Of a DNA stretch of 64,000 bases, positions 15,981-25,558 are shown one piece after another. Below the pieces are notes generated by a model, which saw nothing but the letters and a program-made list of their open reading frames with translations, searched no databases and was not told the DNA's origin. Source of the DNA: Bacteroidota bacterium (GTDB lineage Bacteria > Bacteroidota > Bacteroidia > Chitinophagales > Chitinophagaceae); assembly GCA_018267915.1 (NCBI GenBank), contig JAFDXN010000060.1, positions 1-64,000 on the forward strand, in the 5' to 3' direction. Position numbers and translations under genes: made by a program. Numbering within the stretch: the first letter of the stretch is position 1; every line of letters starts with the position of its first letter.

Positions 15981-17306
15981 ATGCTAAACGATAAGATCAC
16001 CCTTCAGGACCTCTCCGTTTTTTCCGCCGATACCGGTGGCGGGGTGTTTGGTTTGATCGATCATACAGTTACCCAGGCGGGCCGGGAGCGTCTGCAGCAA
16101 CTGATCCAGCACCCTCCCGACAGCTTCGAGCAACTGCAAGCCCTGCAGGACACTATCAAATTCTGGTCGCAAAACCTACAGCTCTGGCCGAATATTATCT
16201 CGAATGGCACCCTGGTAATGCTCGAAAAATTCTTCGAGTCGGCCGACATGAGTGCCCCACTTACAGGTTTGGCAAAAGCGATGGGAGATTTTTTTCAAAA
16301 GCTGCTGAACCGTAATGAGTACTTCTTCACCCAGTTCTCTATATCACACCTTTCCGATTTTCTTAAAGGTTGTAGCGAACTTGCAGCAATTTCAAAGCAA
16401 CATGATGTGCCACCGCTGCTGAAGCTGGCACTGGACGACATAGCTCAGGAGCTGGAGCACAGGCTGGTGCCGGAGCTTTTGACCGTTGACAAGAAAACTC
16501 CCTATGCGGAGCTAACCACTTTAAGCTATCGGGCGCGCCGTGAAATGAAAAACATGGTGTACCGGCTTATCGATCACTATGCGCGCCTGGATGCATGGAG
16601 GTCGATGGCAGAGGCTACCGTTAAAAACAAATGGGAGTTCCCAGAGCTGCAGCCTCCGCTGCCGGTCACTTTTGAGGCGAAGGGGCTTATGCATCCGCTA
16701 TTGGTGCATCCGGTTTCATATGACATAGACTTCCGCGACGATAAAAATTTTCTTCTGCTTACAGGGGCCAACATGTCGGGCAAGACAACTTTTATGCGTG
16801 CCATGGGCGTTGCCGCTTTGCTGGCCCATCTGGGCATGGGGGTGCCTGCGAAGTCTGTGCGGATCAGTTTCCTTTACGGTATCATTACCAGCATGCAGGT
16901 GGAAGACAACATCATGCGCGGCGAGAGCTACTTTTTTGCCGAGGTGCAGCGTATGAAGGACACGGCACAAAAGCTGGTGCAGGACATGCCCCACCTGGTG
17001 CTGATGGACGAATTATTTAAGGGAACTAATGTGCATGACGCCTACGAGTGCACGCGGGCTGTCGTAGACGGGCTGTTAAAACGTCCGCGCCATCTTATGG
17101 TGCTTTCTACTCATTTGTACGAGGTGGCCCAGCATTTTAAAGACCGTAAAGAGATCATTTTCGATTATTTCGTAACTAATATGAATGAAAATGGTGATTT
17201 TCAATTTACCTACGAACTAAAACCAGGTATATCCAATGACCGTATCGGTTATCGCATCCTGCAAAAAGAAGGCGTTATCGACCTGCTGAACAAGGGCCAT
17301 GGATAG
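15981..17306 (+). CDS. MutS-family ATPase without mismatch-recognition domain
   Basis: The 441-residue protein has a helical core/clamp-like N-terminal part (about 1-240) and a C-terminal MutS-type ABC ATPase. The Walker A loop is LLLTGANMSGKTTFMRAMG (about 253-271), followed by the MutS-specific VPAKSVRISFLYGIITSMQVEDNIMRGES and the Walker B LVLMDELFKGTNVHDAYECT. The N-terminal mismatch-binding and connector domains of true MutS (over 800 residues) are missing, and there is no Smr domain as in MutS2. The role is therefore probably DNA-structure binding or signalling rather than classical mismatch repair. The ATG touches the stop of pyrC without a gap. Rhomboid genes follow. Confidence 0.82.
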   Translation: MLNDKITLQDLSVFSADTGGGVFGLIDHTVTQAGRERLQQLIQHPPDSFEQLQALQDTIKFWSQNLQLWPNIISNGTLVMLEKFFESADMSAPLTGLAKAMGDFFQKLLNRNEYFFTQFSISHLSDFLKGCSELAAISKQHDVPPLLKLALDDIAQELEHRLVPELLTVDKKTPYAELTTLSYRARREMKNMVYRLIDHYARLDAWRSMAEATVKNKWEFPELQPPLPVTFEAKGLMHPLLVHPVSYDIDFRDDKNFLLLTGANMSGKTTFMRAMGVAALLAHLGMGVPAKSVRISFLYGIITSMQVEDNIMRGESYFFAEVQRMKDTAQKLVQDMPHLVLMDELFKGTNVHDAYECTRAVVDGLLKRPRHLMVLSTHLYEVAQHFKDRKEIIFDYFVTNMNENGDFQFTYELKPGISNDRIGYRILQKEGVIDLLNKGHG

Positions 17307-17395
17307 CACTCAGCGTCTTTATTTTTCGTTATTTTGATGTTTGAACGTGTGCGATGCCGGTTGGCAAAGAGCGCGGCGGTTTTAGAATATATTAT

Positions 17396-18292
17396 ATGAC
17401 AGATTTCAGGCCGGGACGTTTCCAGGTATTACCTCTAGTAGTAAAGAATCTCATAATTATCAATGTTATTATGGTCATTGCCCAATATGTGCTGGGCAAT
17501 GCGGTGCATATTGACCTTGCCGACTGGTTGGGCCTGCACTATTGGGGTTCGCACTATTTCCACTGGTGGCAGTTGGTGACACATATGTTCATGCACGGCA
17601 GCTACAATGATGTGAGCCTGACTATTTCCCATATCTTCTTCAATATGTTCGCGCTCTGGATGTTCGGAAGCATATTGGAAAATGTGTGGGGGCCTAAGCG
17701 TTTTTTTATTTTCTACATGGTCTGTGGTCTCGGTGCGGCTTTATGCCATTTAGCTGTGGTGGGTTACCAGTTTGAAACCATCGAGAAAGCATTCACAGTA
17801 TATCAAAGTAATCCGACCTTCGATCATTTTCATCTATTCATACAGCAGCATATCCTACCTATCGATCCCGGGGCTACAGGCACCCGACTGGTGAACCTGC
17901 ATAACGAATGGGCCCACTTCCCGGAAACGATGCAGTACAGCAACGATTCGAAGGTTGTATTGAATGAATATATTCATGGCTTCCAAAACCTGAATACCGG
18001 AGTTTATGAAAAAGGAATTTTCGATGAGGCAACGGTAGGCGCATCAGGAGCGGTATTCGGTGTTCTCTTCGCCTTTGGTTATTTGTTCCCGAACACGCTT
18101 TTATATTTCTATTTCCTGGTGCCTATTAAAGCCAAATGGGTTGTTACCGTGTATGCACTGATCGAATTGTACTCAGGAATAAAGAATACAGCCGGCGACA
18201 ACGTAGCGCACTTTGCCCATCTTGGTGGTATGCTCTTTGCATTCATATTGTTAAGGATTTGGAACACGCGAAACAGGAAGGATTTTTATTGA
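17396..18292 (+). CDS. Rhomboid family intramembrane serine protease (catalytic residues present)
   Basis: Rhomboids cut transmembrane substrates inside the membrane. With the start at the ATG at 17396 (298 residues), the sequence has about six membrane segments. The nucleophile is Ser217 in TVGASGAVFGVLFAFGY, and the general base is His275 in VAHFAHLGGML. The pair GxSG and H is complete. A long insert of about 65 residues (around 135-200) between the membrane segments is typical for Bacteroidota members. An upstream in-frame ATG at 17354 would add 14 mostly polar residues and is less likely. It sits 103 nt from the paralogous, inactive rhomboid. Confidence 0.88.
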   Translation: MTDFRPGRFQVLPLVVKNLIIINVIMVIAQYVLGNAVHIDLADWLGLHYWGSHYFHWWQLVTHMFMHGSYNDVSLTISHIFFNMFALWMFGSILENVWGPKRFFIFYMVCGLGAALCHLAVVGYQFETIEKAFTVYQSNPTFDHFHLFIQQHILPIDPGATGTRLVNLHNEWAHFPETMQYSNDSKVVLNEYIHGFQNLNTGVYEKGIFDEATVGASGAVFGVLFAFGYLFPNTLLYFYFLVPIKAKWVVTVYALIELYSGIKNTAGDNVAHFAHLGGMLFAFILLRIWNTRNRKDFY

Positions 18293-18307
18293 TAACTTTA
18301 AAGGATA

Positions 18308-19204
18308 ATGAGTACCAAAGCATATAAACGTTCGCCATCGGCATTTCTGCCCGCTTATAACAACAATGCGGTGTTACAGCTTATTATCGCCTGTGGTGTT
18401 GCTTTCGTTCTGTACCACCTAGTTGAGGCCATTCTTTGGATAGTAGGTGTGCCGAAAGGCGAAGTGCAGCAGATGCTGGTAGGTAATGTCGCTTTGCCTC
18501 CGGTAGCAGTTTATAAGCATAAATGGTGGACCCTGCTTACTTATGGGCTGGTTGACAAGGATTTCTTCAGGTTGTTAAGCAATATGATCTGGCTCTACTG
18601 CTTCGGTAGCGTGGTTCAGTCGCTTGTCGGCTACAGGCAGGTGATACCCATATTTATCTATAGTTTAGTAGTAGGCGGGATCTTTTTTCTGCTGATCCAA
18701 TTGGTGCCTGTGCAGGCTTTTAACAGTTCATCTTATGTATTGGGTACACAGGCGGCGCTTGTGGCATTTGTTAGTGCGTCAGTGACGATAGCCCCCCGCT
18801 ACCGCTTATATTTCGGCCAATATTTCAGCGTTCCGATACTGGTACTGGCCGGTATTTTTGTTCTATTGATCTTCCTGGGCATCAGCGATCAGCCCTTACT
18901 ATTTTTCATGCTGCTGGGCGGCGGACTCGTGGGCTTTATATACGTCCGTCTCCTCCGCGCAGGCTATCGTCCGGGTGATTGGATGTACAGTATTTTTGCA
19001 AGCATGGAAAGGGCAGTGACCCCTGACGATATGAGGCCACGCAGCTCCCGCAGACGCCGTGAGGTGCTTGACCATGCACACTCGCACAGCAGCGTGTCGC
19101 AAAAAAGGATTGATGACATCCTCGATAAAATCAATCGCCACGGTTACAACTCCCTCAGTAACGAGGAAAAAGAAATCTTAATGAAGGCCAGCAAAGAAAA
19201 TTGA
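18308..19204 (+). CDS. Inactive rhomboid-like membrane protein with DUF6576-like C-terminal tail
   Basis: The 298-residue protein has six hydrophobic segments arranged as in rhomboids, but the catalytic residues are lost. Where GxSG is expected it has GTQA (146-149), so Ser is replaced by Gln148, and the last segment has FMLLGGGLVG in place of the HLGG base motif, so His becomes Leu. It keeps WWTLLTYGLVDKDF, which resembles the L1 region. The C-terminal cytoplasmic tail (about 235-298) is basic, with RPRSSRRRREVLDHAH, then RIDDILDKINRHGYNSLSNEEKEILMKA, a pattern matching DUF6576. It is likely a pseudoprotease that binds or regulates, not cuts. The start is 15 nt after the upstream rhomboid. 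Confidence 0.85.
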   Translation: MSTKAYKRSPSAFLPAYNNNAVLQLIIACGVAFVLYHLVEAILWIVGVPKGEVQQMLVGNVALPPVAVYKHKWWTLLTYGLVDKDFFRLLSNMIWLYCFGSVVQSLVGYRQVIPIFIYSLVVGGIFFLLIQLVPVQAFNSSSYVLGTQAALVAFVSASVTIAPRYRLYFGQYFSVPILVLAGIFVLLIFLGISDQPLLFFMLLGGGLVGFIYVRLLRAGYRPGDWMYSIFASMERAVTPDDMRPRSSRRRREVLDHAHSHSSVSQKRIDDILDKINRHGYNSLSNEEKEILMKASKEN

Positions 19205-19210
19205 TAAACC

Positions 19211-20344
19211 TTGGAAAAGAAACCGGGCACATTCAGCCGGCTCATAGGCCACACGCTTATTATCCTCAATGTGTGCGCGGTGTTATGGCTGGGAGTCTGT
19301 TACCTTGCCTCTTTCGTCAGTCCTGCTCATTATCGCTACATAGGCATTGCGTCTCTTACTACTCCTTTTGCCATTATGGTGAACATTGGTTTTGTATTTG
19401 CCTGGCTGGTATCGCGTAAAAAGGTGCGCGCACTGATATCCGTTATGTCACTTGCGCTCTGTTACAAATTGGTGTTTACGGTTTTCGCCGTCAACTATTT
19501 TGGTGACAATAATTTGGAGGCTGGGCCAGGCCGGCTCAAGATCATGCATTGGAACATACATGGCATGGGGCTTTATGATAAAAAACGTAGTGCACAGAAA
19601 GGCGACAAGGACGCGATCATCGAAACCATAAGAAAGGAGAATCCCGATGTGTTGGTAATGCCTGAGTACTATATGTATCGCGATAGTAGCTCGAAAGTCA
19701 ACGAAAAGAAAATACTGCAGAGCTGCGGCTTCAAGGAATATCATTTCGATGTTGATAACACCCTCGGTACGCATGTGGTATTGGGTACTGTGTTTTTCTC
19801 AAAATACCCCGTCGCCGACTATAAGGTTTATCCCCTGGGCAACTGGATCATTATGCAGCAGGCCGACATGCAGGTGGCCGGCAAAATGATCCGTATGTTC
19901 TTCCTGCATCTTTTTTCATTCAATATTAATGATTATGACCGTGCCTACCTGCACGAGGTAAAGGAACGAACTACCGATGTAGTAGAAATAGAGCGGACAA
20001 AGCCTTTTATATGGAAGTTTAACCGTTCGTTTGCCATCCGCGCCTTAGAAGCGGATTCGGTTGCGGCGATCGTAAAGGCAAGCCCTTACCCGGTTTTCAT
20101 TTGCGGCGACTTTAATGACTTGCCTGCATCCTATACTTATACTACCATCAGGGATGGCCTGAAGGATGCCTTCCTGGAGCGGGGACGGGGCTTGGGACGC
20201 ACTTACAACCAGATACTTTTCACGCTTCGGATCGACCATATGTTTTACGATCCTGCCGGGCTTCGCATCATCGGCTATAAATGCCCCACCAACTACGCTT
20301 CCGATCACAACCCGGTCATTGCCAATTTTGAGGTAGTGGAATAA
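19211..20344 (+). CDS. Membrane-anchored endonuclease/exonuclease/phosphatase (EEP) family protein
   Basis: The 377-residue protein starts with three or so hydrophobic helices (about 12-95) and continues as a soluble EEP-fold hydrolase (about 105-377). The EEP metal and catalytic motifs are visible: MHWNIHGMG (N of motif I), VLVMPEYYM (E of motif II), YPVFICGDFNDLP (D/N of motif IV) and the final YASDHNPVIANF (DH of the catalytic end). Family members cut DNA, RNA or phosphoesters; the substrate here is unknown. TTG at 19211 is the only plausible start, six nt after the stop of the previous gene, so it shares that operon. It is likely an inner-membrane protein with the enzyme domain in the cytoplasm or periplasm (orientation undetermined). 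Confidence 0.85.
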   Translation: MEKKPGTFSRLIGHTLIILNVCAVLWLGVCYLASFVSPAHYRYIGIASLTTPFAIMVNIGFVFAWLVSRKKVRALISVMSLALCYKLVFTVFAVNYFGDNNLEAGPGRLKIMHWNIHGMGLYDKKRSAQKGDKDAIIETIRKENPDVLVMPEYYMYRDSSSKVNEKKILQSCGFKEYHFDVDNTLGTHVVLGTVFFSKYPVADYKVYPLGNWIIMQQADMQVAGKMIRMFFLHLFSFNINDYDRAYLHEVKERTTDVVEIERTKPFIWKFNRSFAIRALEADSVAAIVKASPYPVFICGDFNDLPASYTYTTIRDGLKDAFLERGRGLGRTYNQILFTLRIDHMFYDPAGLRIIGYKCPTNYASDHNPVIANFEVVE

Positions 20345-20358
20345 ACACATACATGCTT

Positions 20359-20429
20359 TTTTAGGATACCTCTCATTTTATTCCTAATATTGCAGTATCT
20401 GCGGTGGTTTAAAACCATTTTAGGATACC
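20359..20429 (+). repeat. Direct repeat TTTTAGGATACC upstream of cysS
   Basis: TTTTAGGATACC occurs at 20359-20370 and again at 20418-20429, 59 nt apart. The second copy is in the cysS leader just before the small Cys-rich ORF. No other copy was noticed. It could be an operator pair or part of a leader structure. Confidence 0.5.
20385..20392 (+). promoter_or_regulatory. Candidate -7 box for the cysS leader transcript
   Basis: TAATATTG matches TAnnTTTG in seven of eight positions. The transcript would begin near 20399, giving a leader of about 165 nt that contains the small Cys-rich ORF. There is no clear -33 TTTG. Confidence is limited by the mismatch. Confidence 0.3.
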
Positions 20430-20541
20430 AGTAAACATGAAAGACATAGCATTCATATTCACTTCCTGTTGTTGTTGCTGTTGTTAATGGATCGCACCGG
20501 TCCCCGGTTATCTTATTTTATCTACTCCGATTTTTAAACCA
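20405..20541 (+). promoter_or_regulatory. cysS leader RNA with mutually exclusive pairings
   Basis: TGGTTTAAA at 20405-20413 can pair locally with AAACCA (20411-20416) or with TTTAAACCA at 20533-20541, close to the cysS start. Between them, ACCGG (20496-20500) pairs with CCGGT (20504-20508), followed by a T-rich stretch, which could be a weak terminator-like hairpin right after the Cys-codon run. These alternatives overlap the region a stalled ribosome would cover or uncover. This is inference from complementary segments; no folding program was run. Confidence 0.35.
20437..20487 (+). CDS. Candidate leader peptide with six consecutive cysteines, upstream of cysS
   Basis: The ATG at 20437-20439 opens a 16-codon ORF ending with TAA at 20485-20487. 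The product is MKDIAFIFTSCCCCCC: a short, mildly hydrophobic head, then six uninterrupted cysteine codons (five TGT, one TGC) directly before the stop. cysS starts 77 nt downstream on the same strand. Known amino-acid leader peptides (His, Leu, Phe, Trp operons) have the same form, with a run of the sensed amino acid near the end. I infer that ribosome stalling at uncharged tRNA-Cys would change leader folding and raise cysS expression. Alternative: a chance ORF, or a metal-binding peptide. Translation has not been shown. Confidence 0.6.
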   Translation: MKDIAFIFTSCCCCCC

Positions 20542-20564
20542 TATTTTTACAATCATTTTTTACC

Positions 20565-22058
<1,494 letters not shown>

Positions 22059-22064
22059 TAGCTG

Positions 22065-23864
22065 ATGAAGAAACTCGCGAAATACAGGCATTACCTGGCC
22101 GACTATAAAGGCCAGGTAGCGCTGTATTTCCTATTTAGCGTACTCGGTATCCTATTCGCATTATTCTCTTTTGGCATGCTGGTGCCTGTGCTGCAGATTT
22201 TGTTCACGGATAACAAGCCTTCGCAGGGTGTAACCGGCTTTTTGCCGAAGGTCACCAATTTTATTTACGAGTTCAGTGTTAGCCACGGGAAAATGACAGC
22301 TTTGATCTATACGGCTGTTATCGTGGTCGTAGCAACGCTTCTCAAGAATCTCTTTGTCTATCTCGCGATATATATTCTCAACCCTCTTCGCAATGCTATC
22401 CTTCGCCGGATACGCAATGAGCTTTTTACAAAGACGCTTTCATTGCCGATCGGTTTCTTCACAGAGGAGAGAAAAGGCGATTTAATGTCGAGAATGACAA
22501 ATGACATCAATGAGCTCGAAACCTCGATCCTGAGCGTGCTTGAAATATTTATTCGCGATCCTCTGACAATATTGATCACGCTCGGTACCATGGTCTACCT
22601 GAGTCCTCAACTCACATTGTTTTTGCTCTTGTTTCTGCCTGTAGCGGGATTGGTCATAGGGAAGATCGGTAAGTCACTCCGGCGTCCCTCCGATCTTGCA
22701 CAGCAATACCTCGGTCAGATATTAGGCATCATTGATGAGACCCTGGTAGGTATGCGCGTTATTAAAGCCTTTAACGCGGAGAAACATCAGTATCTCCGTT
22801 TCATGGAAGTGAACAACACACTGTTTAGAGTGCGTAACAGAATTGCTGCACGAAAAGAGCTTGGGTCACCTTTATCGGAATCGATGGGTATAATAGTAGT
22901 GTGTATTATTCTGCTTTATGGCGGCAACCTGATTTTTTCCGGGCGCACAGCAATGACAGGCCCGGTATTCATTTACTATATTTCTTTGTTTTACCAGATC
23001 ATTACTCCTTTCAAAAACATCTCCTCTGCCTATAACAATGCGCAAAAGGGCGCAGCAGCTCTGGACCGCATAGAGCACTTACTGAATGTCGAAAACACGT
23101 TACAGGAAAAACAGGGAGCTAAGAGTATCGACAATTTTAACGAGGCAATTGAACTGCGGAACGTTCAATTTGCCTATGGAGACAAAAAAATACTTGATGG
23201 CATCAACATCGTCGTGACTAAAGGGAAAACTGTTGCTCTTGTGGGCGCCTCGGGTGCGGGTAAGTCCACGCTGGTTGATCTGATCCCCCGCTTCCATGAT
23301 GTTACAGGAGGTGAGGTGTTGATAGACGGCGTGAACATTAAAGATTATAAACTGGGTGACTTGCGAAGGTTGATGGGCGTAGTGAATCAGGACCCTGTAC
23401 TATTCAACGACACGATCTACAACAATATCATCTTAGGCACCGGCGGGGTGACCATGGATAGAGTAGAAGACGCTGCCAGGATCGCCAATGCGCATAATTT
23501 TATTACACAAAAGACTGAAGGCTACCAAACATCGGTAGGCGACCGCGGTAGCAAACTAAGCGGGGGAGAACGCCAACGCGTGACCATAGCTCGAGCTGTA
23601 CTCAAAAACCCACCAATACTTATACTGGATGAAGCGACATCCTCCCTCGACACCGAAAGTGAGCGTATGGTGCAGGATGCCATCAATAACCTGATGAAGA
23701 ACCGTACCTGCATTGTTATTGCCCACCGTCTATCGACAGTTCAACACGCCGATGAGATCATAGTGCTCGATAAGGGCAGGATAGCTGAACGCGGCACGCA
23801 CAGCCAGTTAATAAATCATGACGGTTTGTATAAAAAGCTCGTTGAATTGCAGCAGGTGAAATAG
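22065..23864 (+). CDS. ABC transporter, MsbA-like exporter (permease-ATPase fusion)
   Basis: The 599-residue half-transporter has an N-terminal six-helix membrane domain (about 15-330) and a C-terminal nucleotide-binding domain. Visible motifs are Walker A in VALVGASGAGKSTLVDLI, the ABC signature LSGGERQRVTIARAVL, Walker B LILDEATSSLD and the H-loop IAHRLS. It forms a homodimer or heterodimer. MsbA-type exporters move lipid A or drugs; the substrate here is unknown. The gene starts 6 nt after cysS and is thus probably co-transcribed with it. The gene is intact, unlike the ABC exporter at 28736-30537. Confidence 0.92.
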   Translation: MKKLAKYRHYLADYKGQVALYFLFSVLGILFALFSFGMLVPVLQILFTDNKPSQGVTGFLPKVTNFIYEFSVSHGKMTALIYTAVIVVVATLLKNLFVYLAIYILNPLRNAILRRIRNELFTKTLSLPIGFFTEERKGDLMSRMTNDINELETSILSVLEIFIRDPLTILITLGTMVYLSPQLTLFLLLFLPVAGLVIGKIGKSLRRPSDLAQQYLGQILGIIDETLVGMRVIKAFNAEKHQYLRFMEVNNTLFRVRNRIAARKELGSPLSESMGIIVVCIILLYGGNLIFSGRTAMTGPVFIYYISLFYQIITPFKNISSAYNNAQKGAAALDRIEHLLNVENTLQEKQGAKSIDNFNEAIELRNVQFAYGDKKILDGINIVVTKGKTVALVGASGAGKSTLVDLIPRFHDVTGGEVLIDGVNIKDYKLGDLRRLMGVVNQDPVLFNDTIYNNIILGTGGVTMDRVEDAARIANAHNFITQKTEGYQTSVGDRGSKLSGGERQRVTIARAVLKNPPILILDEATSSLDTESERMVQDAINNLMKNRTCIVIAHRLSTVQHADEIIVLDKGRIAERGTHSQLINHDGLYKKLVELQQVK

Positions 23865-23870
23865 TTGCGG

Positions 23871-23878
23871 TATATTTG
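23871..23878 (+). promoter_or_regulatory. -7 box for galE
   Basis: TATATTTG is a full TAnnTTTG match. The start would be near 23884, leaving about 12 nt before the galE ATG at 23896, so galE can be transcribed independently of the upstream ABC gene. Confidence 0.5.
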
Positions 23879-23895
23879 CACTACAAACATTGCTG

Positions 23896-24936
23896 ATGAA
23901 GAAGATCCTGGTTACAGGCGGTTGCGGGTATATAGGAGCGCATACGATCATAGACCTTATTGAAAACGGTTTTGAAGTGATTTCTGCCGACGATCTGTCG
24001 CGTGGCTATCTACGTATGCTTGAGGGTGTTGAGAAGATAACAGGCAAGAGCGTTAAGAATTACAAGATCAACCTCTGCGATATCGAAGATACCGAAGCGC
24101 TCTTCATTGAAAATCCGGGCATTACCGGCATTATTCATTTTGCTGCGTTTAAGTCAGTGCCCGAATCTGTGGAACAACCGCTGAAGTATTTCAGGAATAA
24201 CATCAACTCCCTGGTCAATGTATTGCAATGCGCACAGGAGCATCACATTAATCACTTCGTATTTTCTTCTTCATGTTCGGTATATGGCAATCCTAAGGAA
24301 TTGCCAGTGGTAGAAACTACGCCATTTACAGAGCCGGAATCGCCATATGCCCGCACCAAACAAATGGGGGAGGCGATATGCAGGGACTTTGCAAGACAGC
24401 TTCGGAAATTCAATGTAACACTTCTCCGGTATTTCAATCCGGTCGGTGCACATCCTTCTGCACTTATTGGTGAGCTGCAGGAAAAGCCGGAGAACCTGGT
24501 GCCAATGATCACGCAGACGGCAATCGGCAAACGTCGCGAAATGCAGGTGTTCGGCAATGACTATGACACGCGAGACGGATCATGCGTACGCGATTACGTG
24601 CACGTAATGGATATTGCCAATGCGCACACAAAAGCATTGCAGAACATGCTGGACGGTAAAAACTCGAATAAATGCGAGATATTTAACCTTGGCACCGGTA
24701 ACGGCGTTACCGTGCTGGAGCTGATCGAAGCATTTGAAAAGGCGTCCGGTGAAAAACTGAATTATAAGATAGGGCCTCGCAGACCAGGCGATGTGGTGGC
24801 AGTATATGCCAACAATAATAAAGCTCACGACCAGCTTAGTTGGTCACCGCAATATGATTTGCATCAGATGATGGATACAGCATGGCGCTGGGAACTGACC
24901 ATGAAAAAAGAGGCTGAGAAAATTCAATTGAATTGA
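23896..24936 (+). CDS. galE: UDP-glucose 4-epimerase
   Basis: GalE interconverts UDP-glucose and UDP-galactose, feeding surface polysaccharides. The 346-residue extended SDR enzyme has the NAD-binding GGCGYIGAH (GxxGxxG) at the N-terminus, the catalytic Ser region FVFSSSCSVYG and the catalytic YARTK (Tyr-xxx-Lys). LLRYFNPVGAHPS and DYVHVMDIANAHTKAL are diagnostic for GalE. The start is the ATG at 23896, which gives KKILVTGGCGYIGAH; an upstream TTG at 23890 would add two residues without benefit. The gene has its own -7 box. Confidence 0.94.
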   Translation: MKKILVTGGCGYIGAHTIIDLIENGFEVISADDLSRGYLRMLEGVEKITGKSVKNYKINLCDIEDTEALFIENPGITGIIHFAAFKSVPESVEQPLKYFRNNINSLVNVLQCAQEHHINHFVFSSSCSVYGNPKELPVVETTPFTEPESPYARTKQMGEAICRDFARQLRKFNVTLLRYFNPVGAHPSALIGELQEKPENLVPMITQTAIGKRREMQVFGNDYDTRDGSCVRDYVHVMDIANAHTKALQNMLDGKNSNKCEIFNLGTGNGVTVLELIEAFEKASGEKLNYKIGPRRPGDVVAVYANNNKAHDQLSWSPQYDLHQMMDTAWRWELTMKKEAEKIQLN

Positions 24937-24972
24937 TCTTCCTAACCTCTTCGGTAATTATATCGGGACGGC

Positions 24973-25467
24973 TTATTTCGCCGCTATTTCTTTGATCTTT
25001 TTGAACAACTCTTCTTCGTCACCCAGCTTAAATCCTGTGTGTGTATAAGCAATCTTGCCGTTCTTATCAACTATCATTGTGAATGGGGGATCTTCGAAGT
25101 TCAGCGACCTTTTAACTTCTGAGTTTACGTCGATGTAAGCAGGGAAGTCCCAGCCTTCAGTCTTTGCATATGCAGCGGCCATGTTCTCCAGTTTCGAGTC
25201 ATCTATTGAGATCGTAGCATAGTTAAAATCCACTTCCTTCTTCCAGTCAGCCATTTTCTTACGGGTCGTCCTTATTTCCAGTTTGCAGTTAACGCACCAG
25301 GTAGCCCAAAAGCTAACAACGGTCACTTTGCCTTTTTCGATAGTATTATTGAACTCTACCTTCTTCTTTGTTTTGAGGTCTTTGAGTTCAGTAGTCGGCA
25401 GTTCGCTTTGGGCAAAAGCTGCACAGCCCATCAATAAGGCTACTGCCAACGATATTGTTTTTTTCAT
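24973..25467 (-). CDS. Thioredoxin-like TlpA-family secreted protein
   Basis: The 164-residue protein begins with a signal peptide (MKKTISLAVALLMGCAAFAQ). The thioredoxin-fold motif is VVSFWATWCVNC, with the WCVNC redox pair typical of TlpA/ResA-type proteins. DPPFTMIVDKNGKIAYTHTGF follows as the cis-proline region and final strands. It is probably periplasmic, supplying electrons for disulfide exchange or cytochrome maturation; the substrate is unknown. It is divergent from the DUF6029-like gene (91 nt between starts) and convergent with galE. Confidence 0.9.
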   Translation of the reverse strand: MKKTISLAVALLMGCAAFAQSELPTTELKDLKTKKKVEFNNTIEKGKVTVVSFWATWCVNCKLEIRTTRKKMADWKKEVDFNYATISIDDSKLENMAAAYAKTEGWDFPAYIDVNSEVKRSLNFEDPPFTMIVDKNGKIAYTHTGFKLGDEEELFKKIKEIAAK

Positions 25468-25522
25468 AAAAACTGTTTAAAATTAAGATGCTAAAATCCT
25501 GCCAAATCTTGTTAAAAGATTC

Positions 25523-25530
25523 TAATTTCG
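25523..25530 (+). promoter_or_regulatory. -7-like box TAATTTCG upstream of the DUF6029-like gene
   Basis: TAATTTCG differs from TAnnTTTG by T to C at the seventh position. It is about 29 nt before the ATG at 25559. It is one of several TAnnTTCG boxes upstream of genes in this window. Confidence 0.3.
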
Positions 25531-25558
25531 TAAAATTTTCTAAACTAGCGCACTTCTG

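Noticed and set aside
20496..20520. T-box riboswitch upstream of cysS
   Set aside because: The region lacks the conserved T-box sequence with GGTGG and ACC in proper order, and the leader is too short for the specifier stem.
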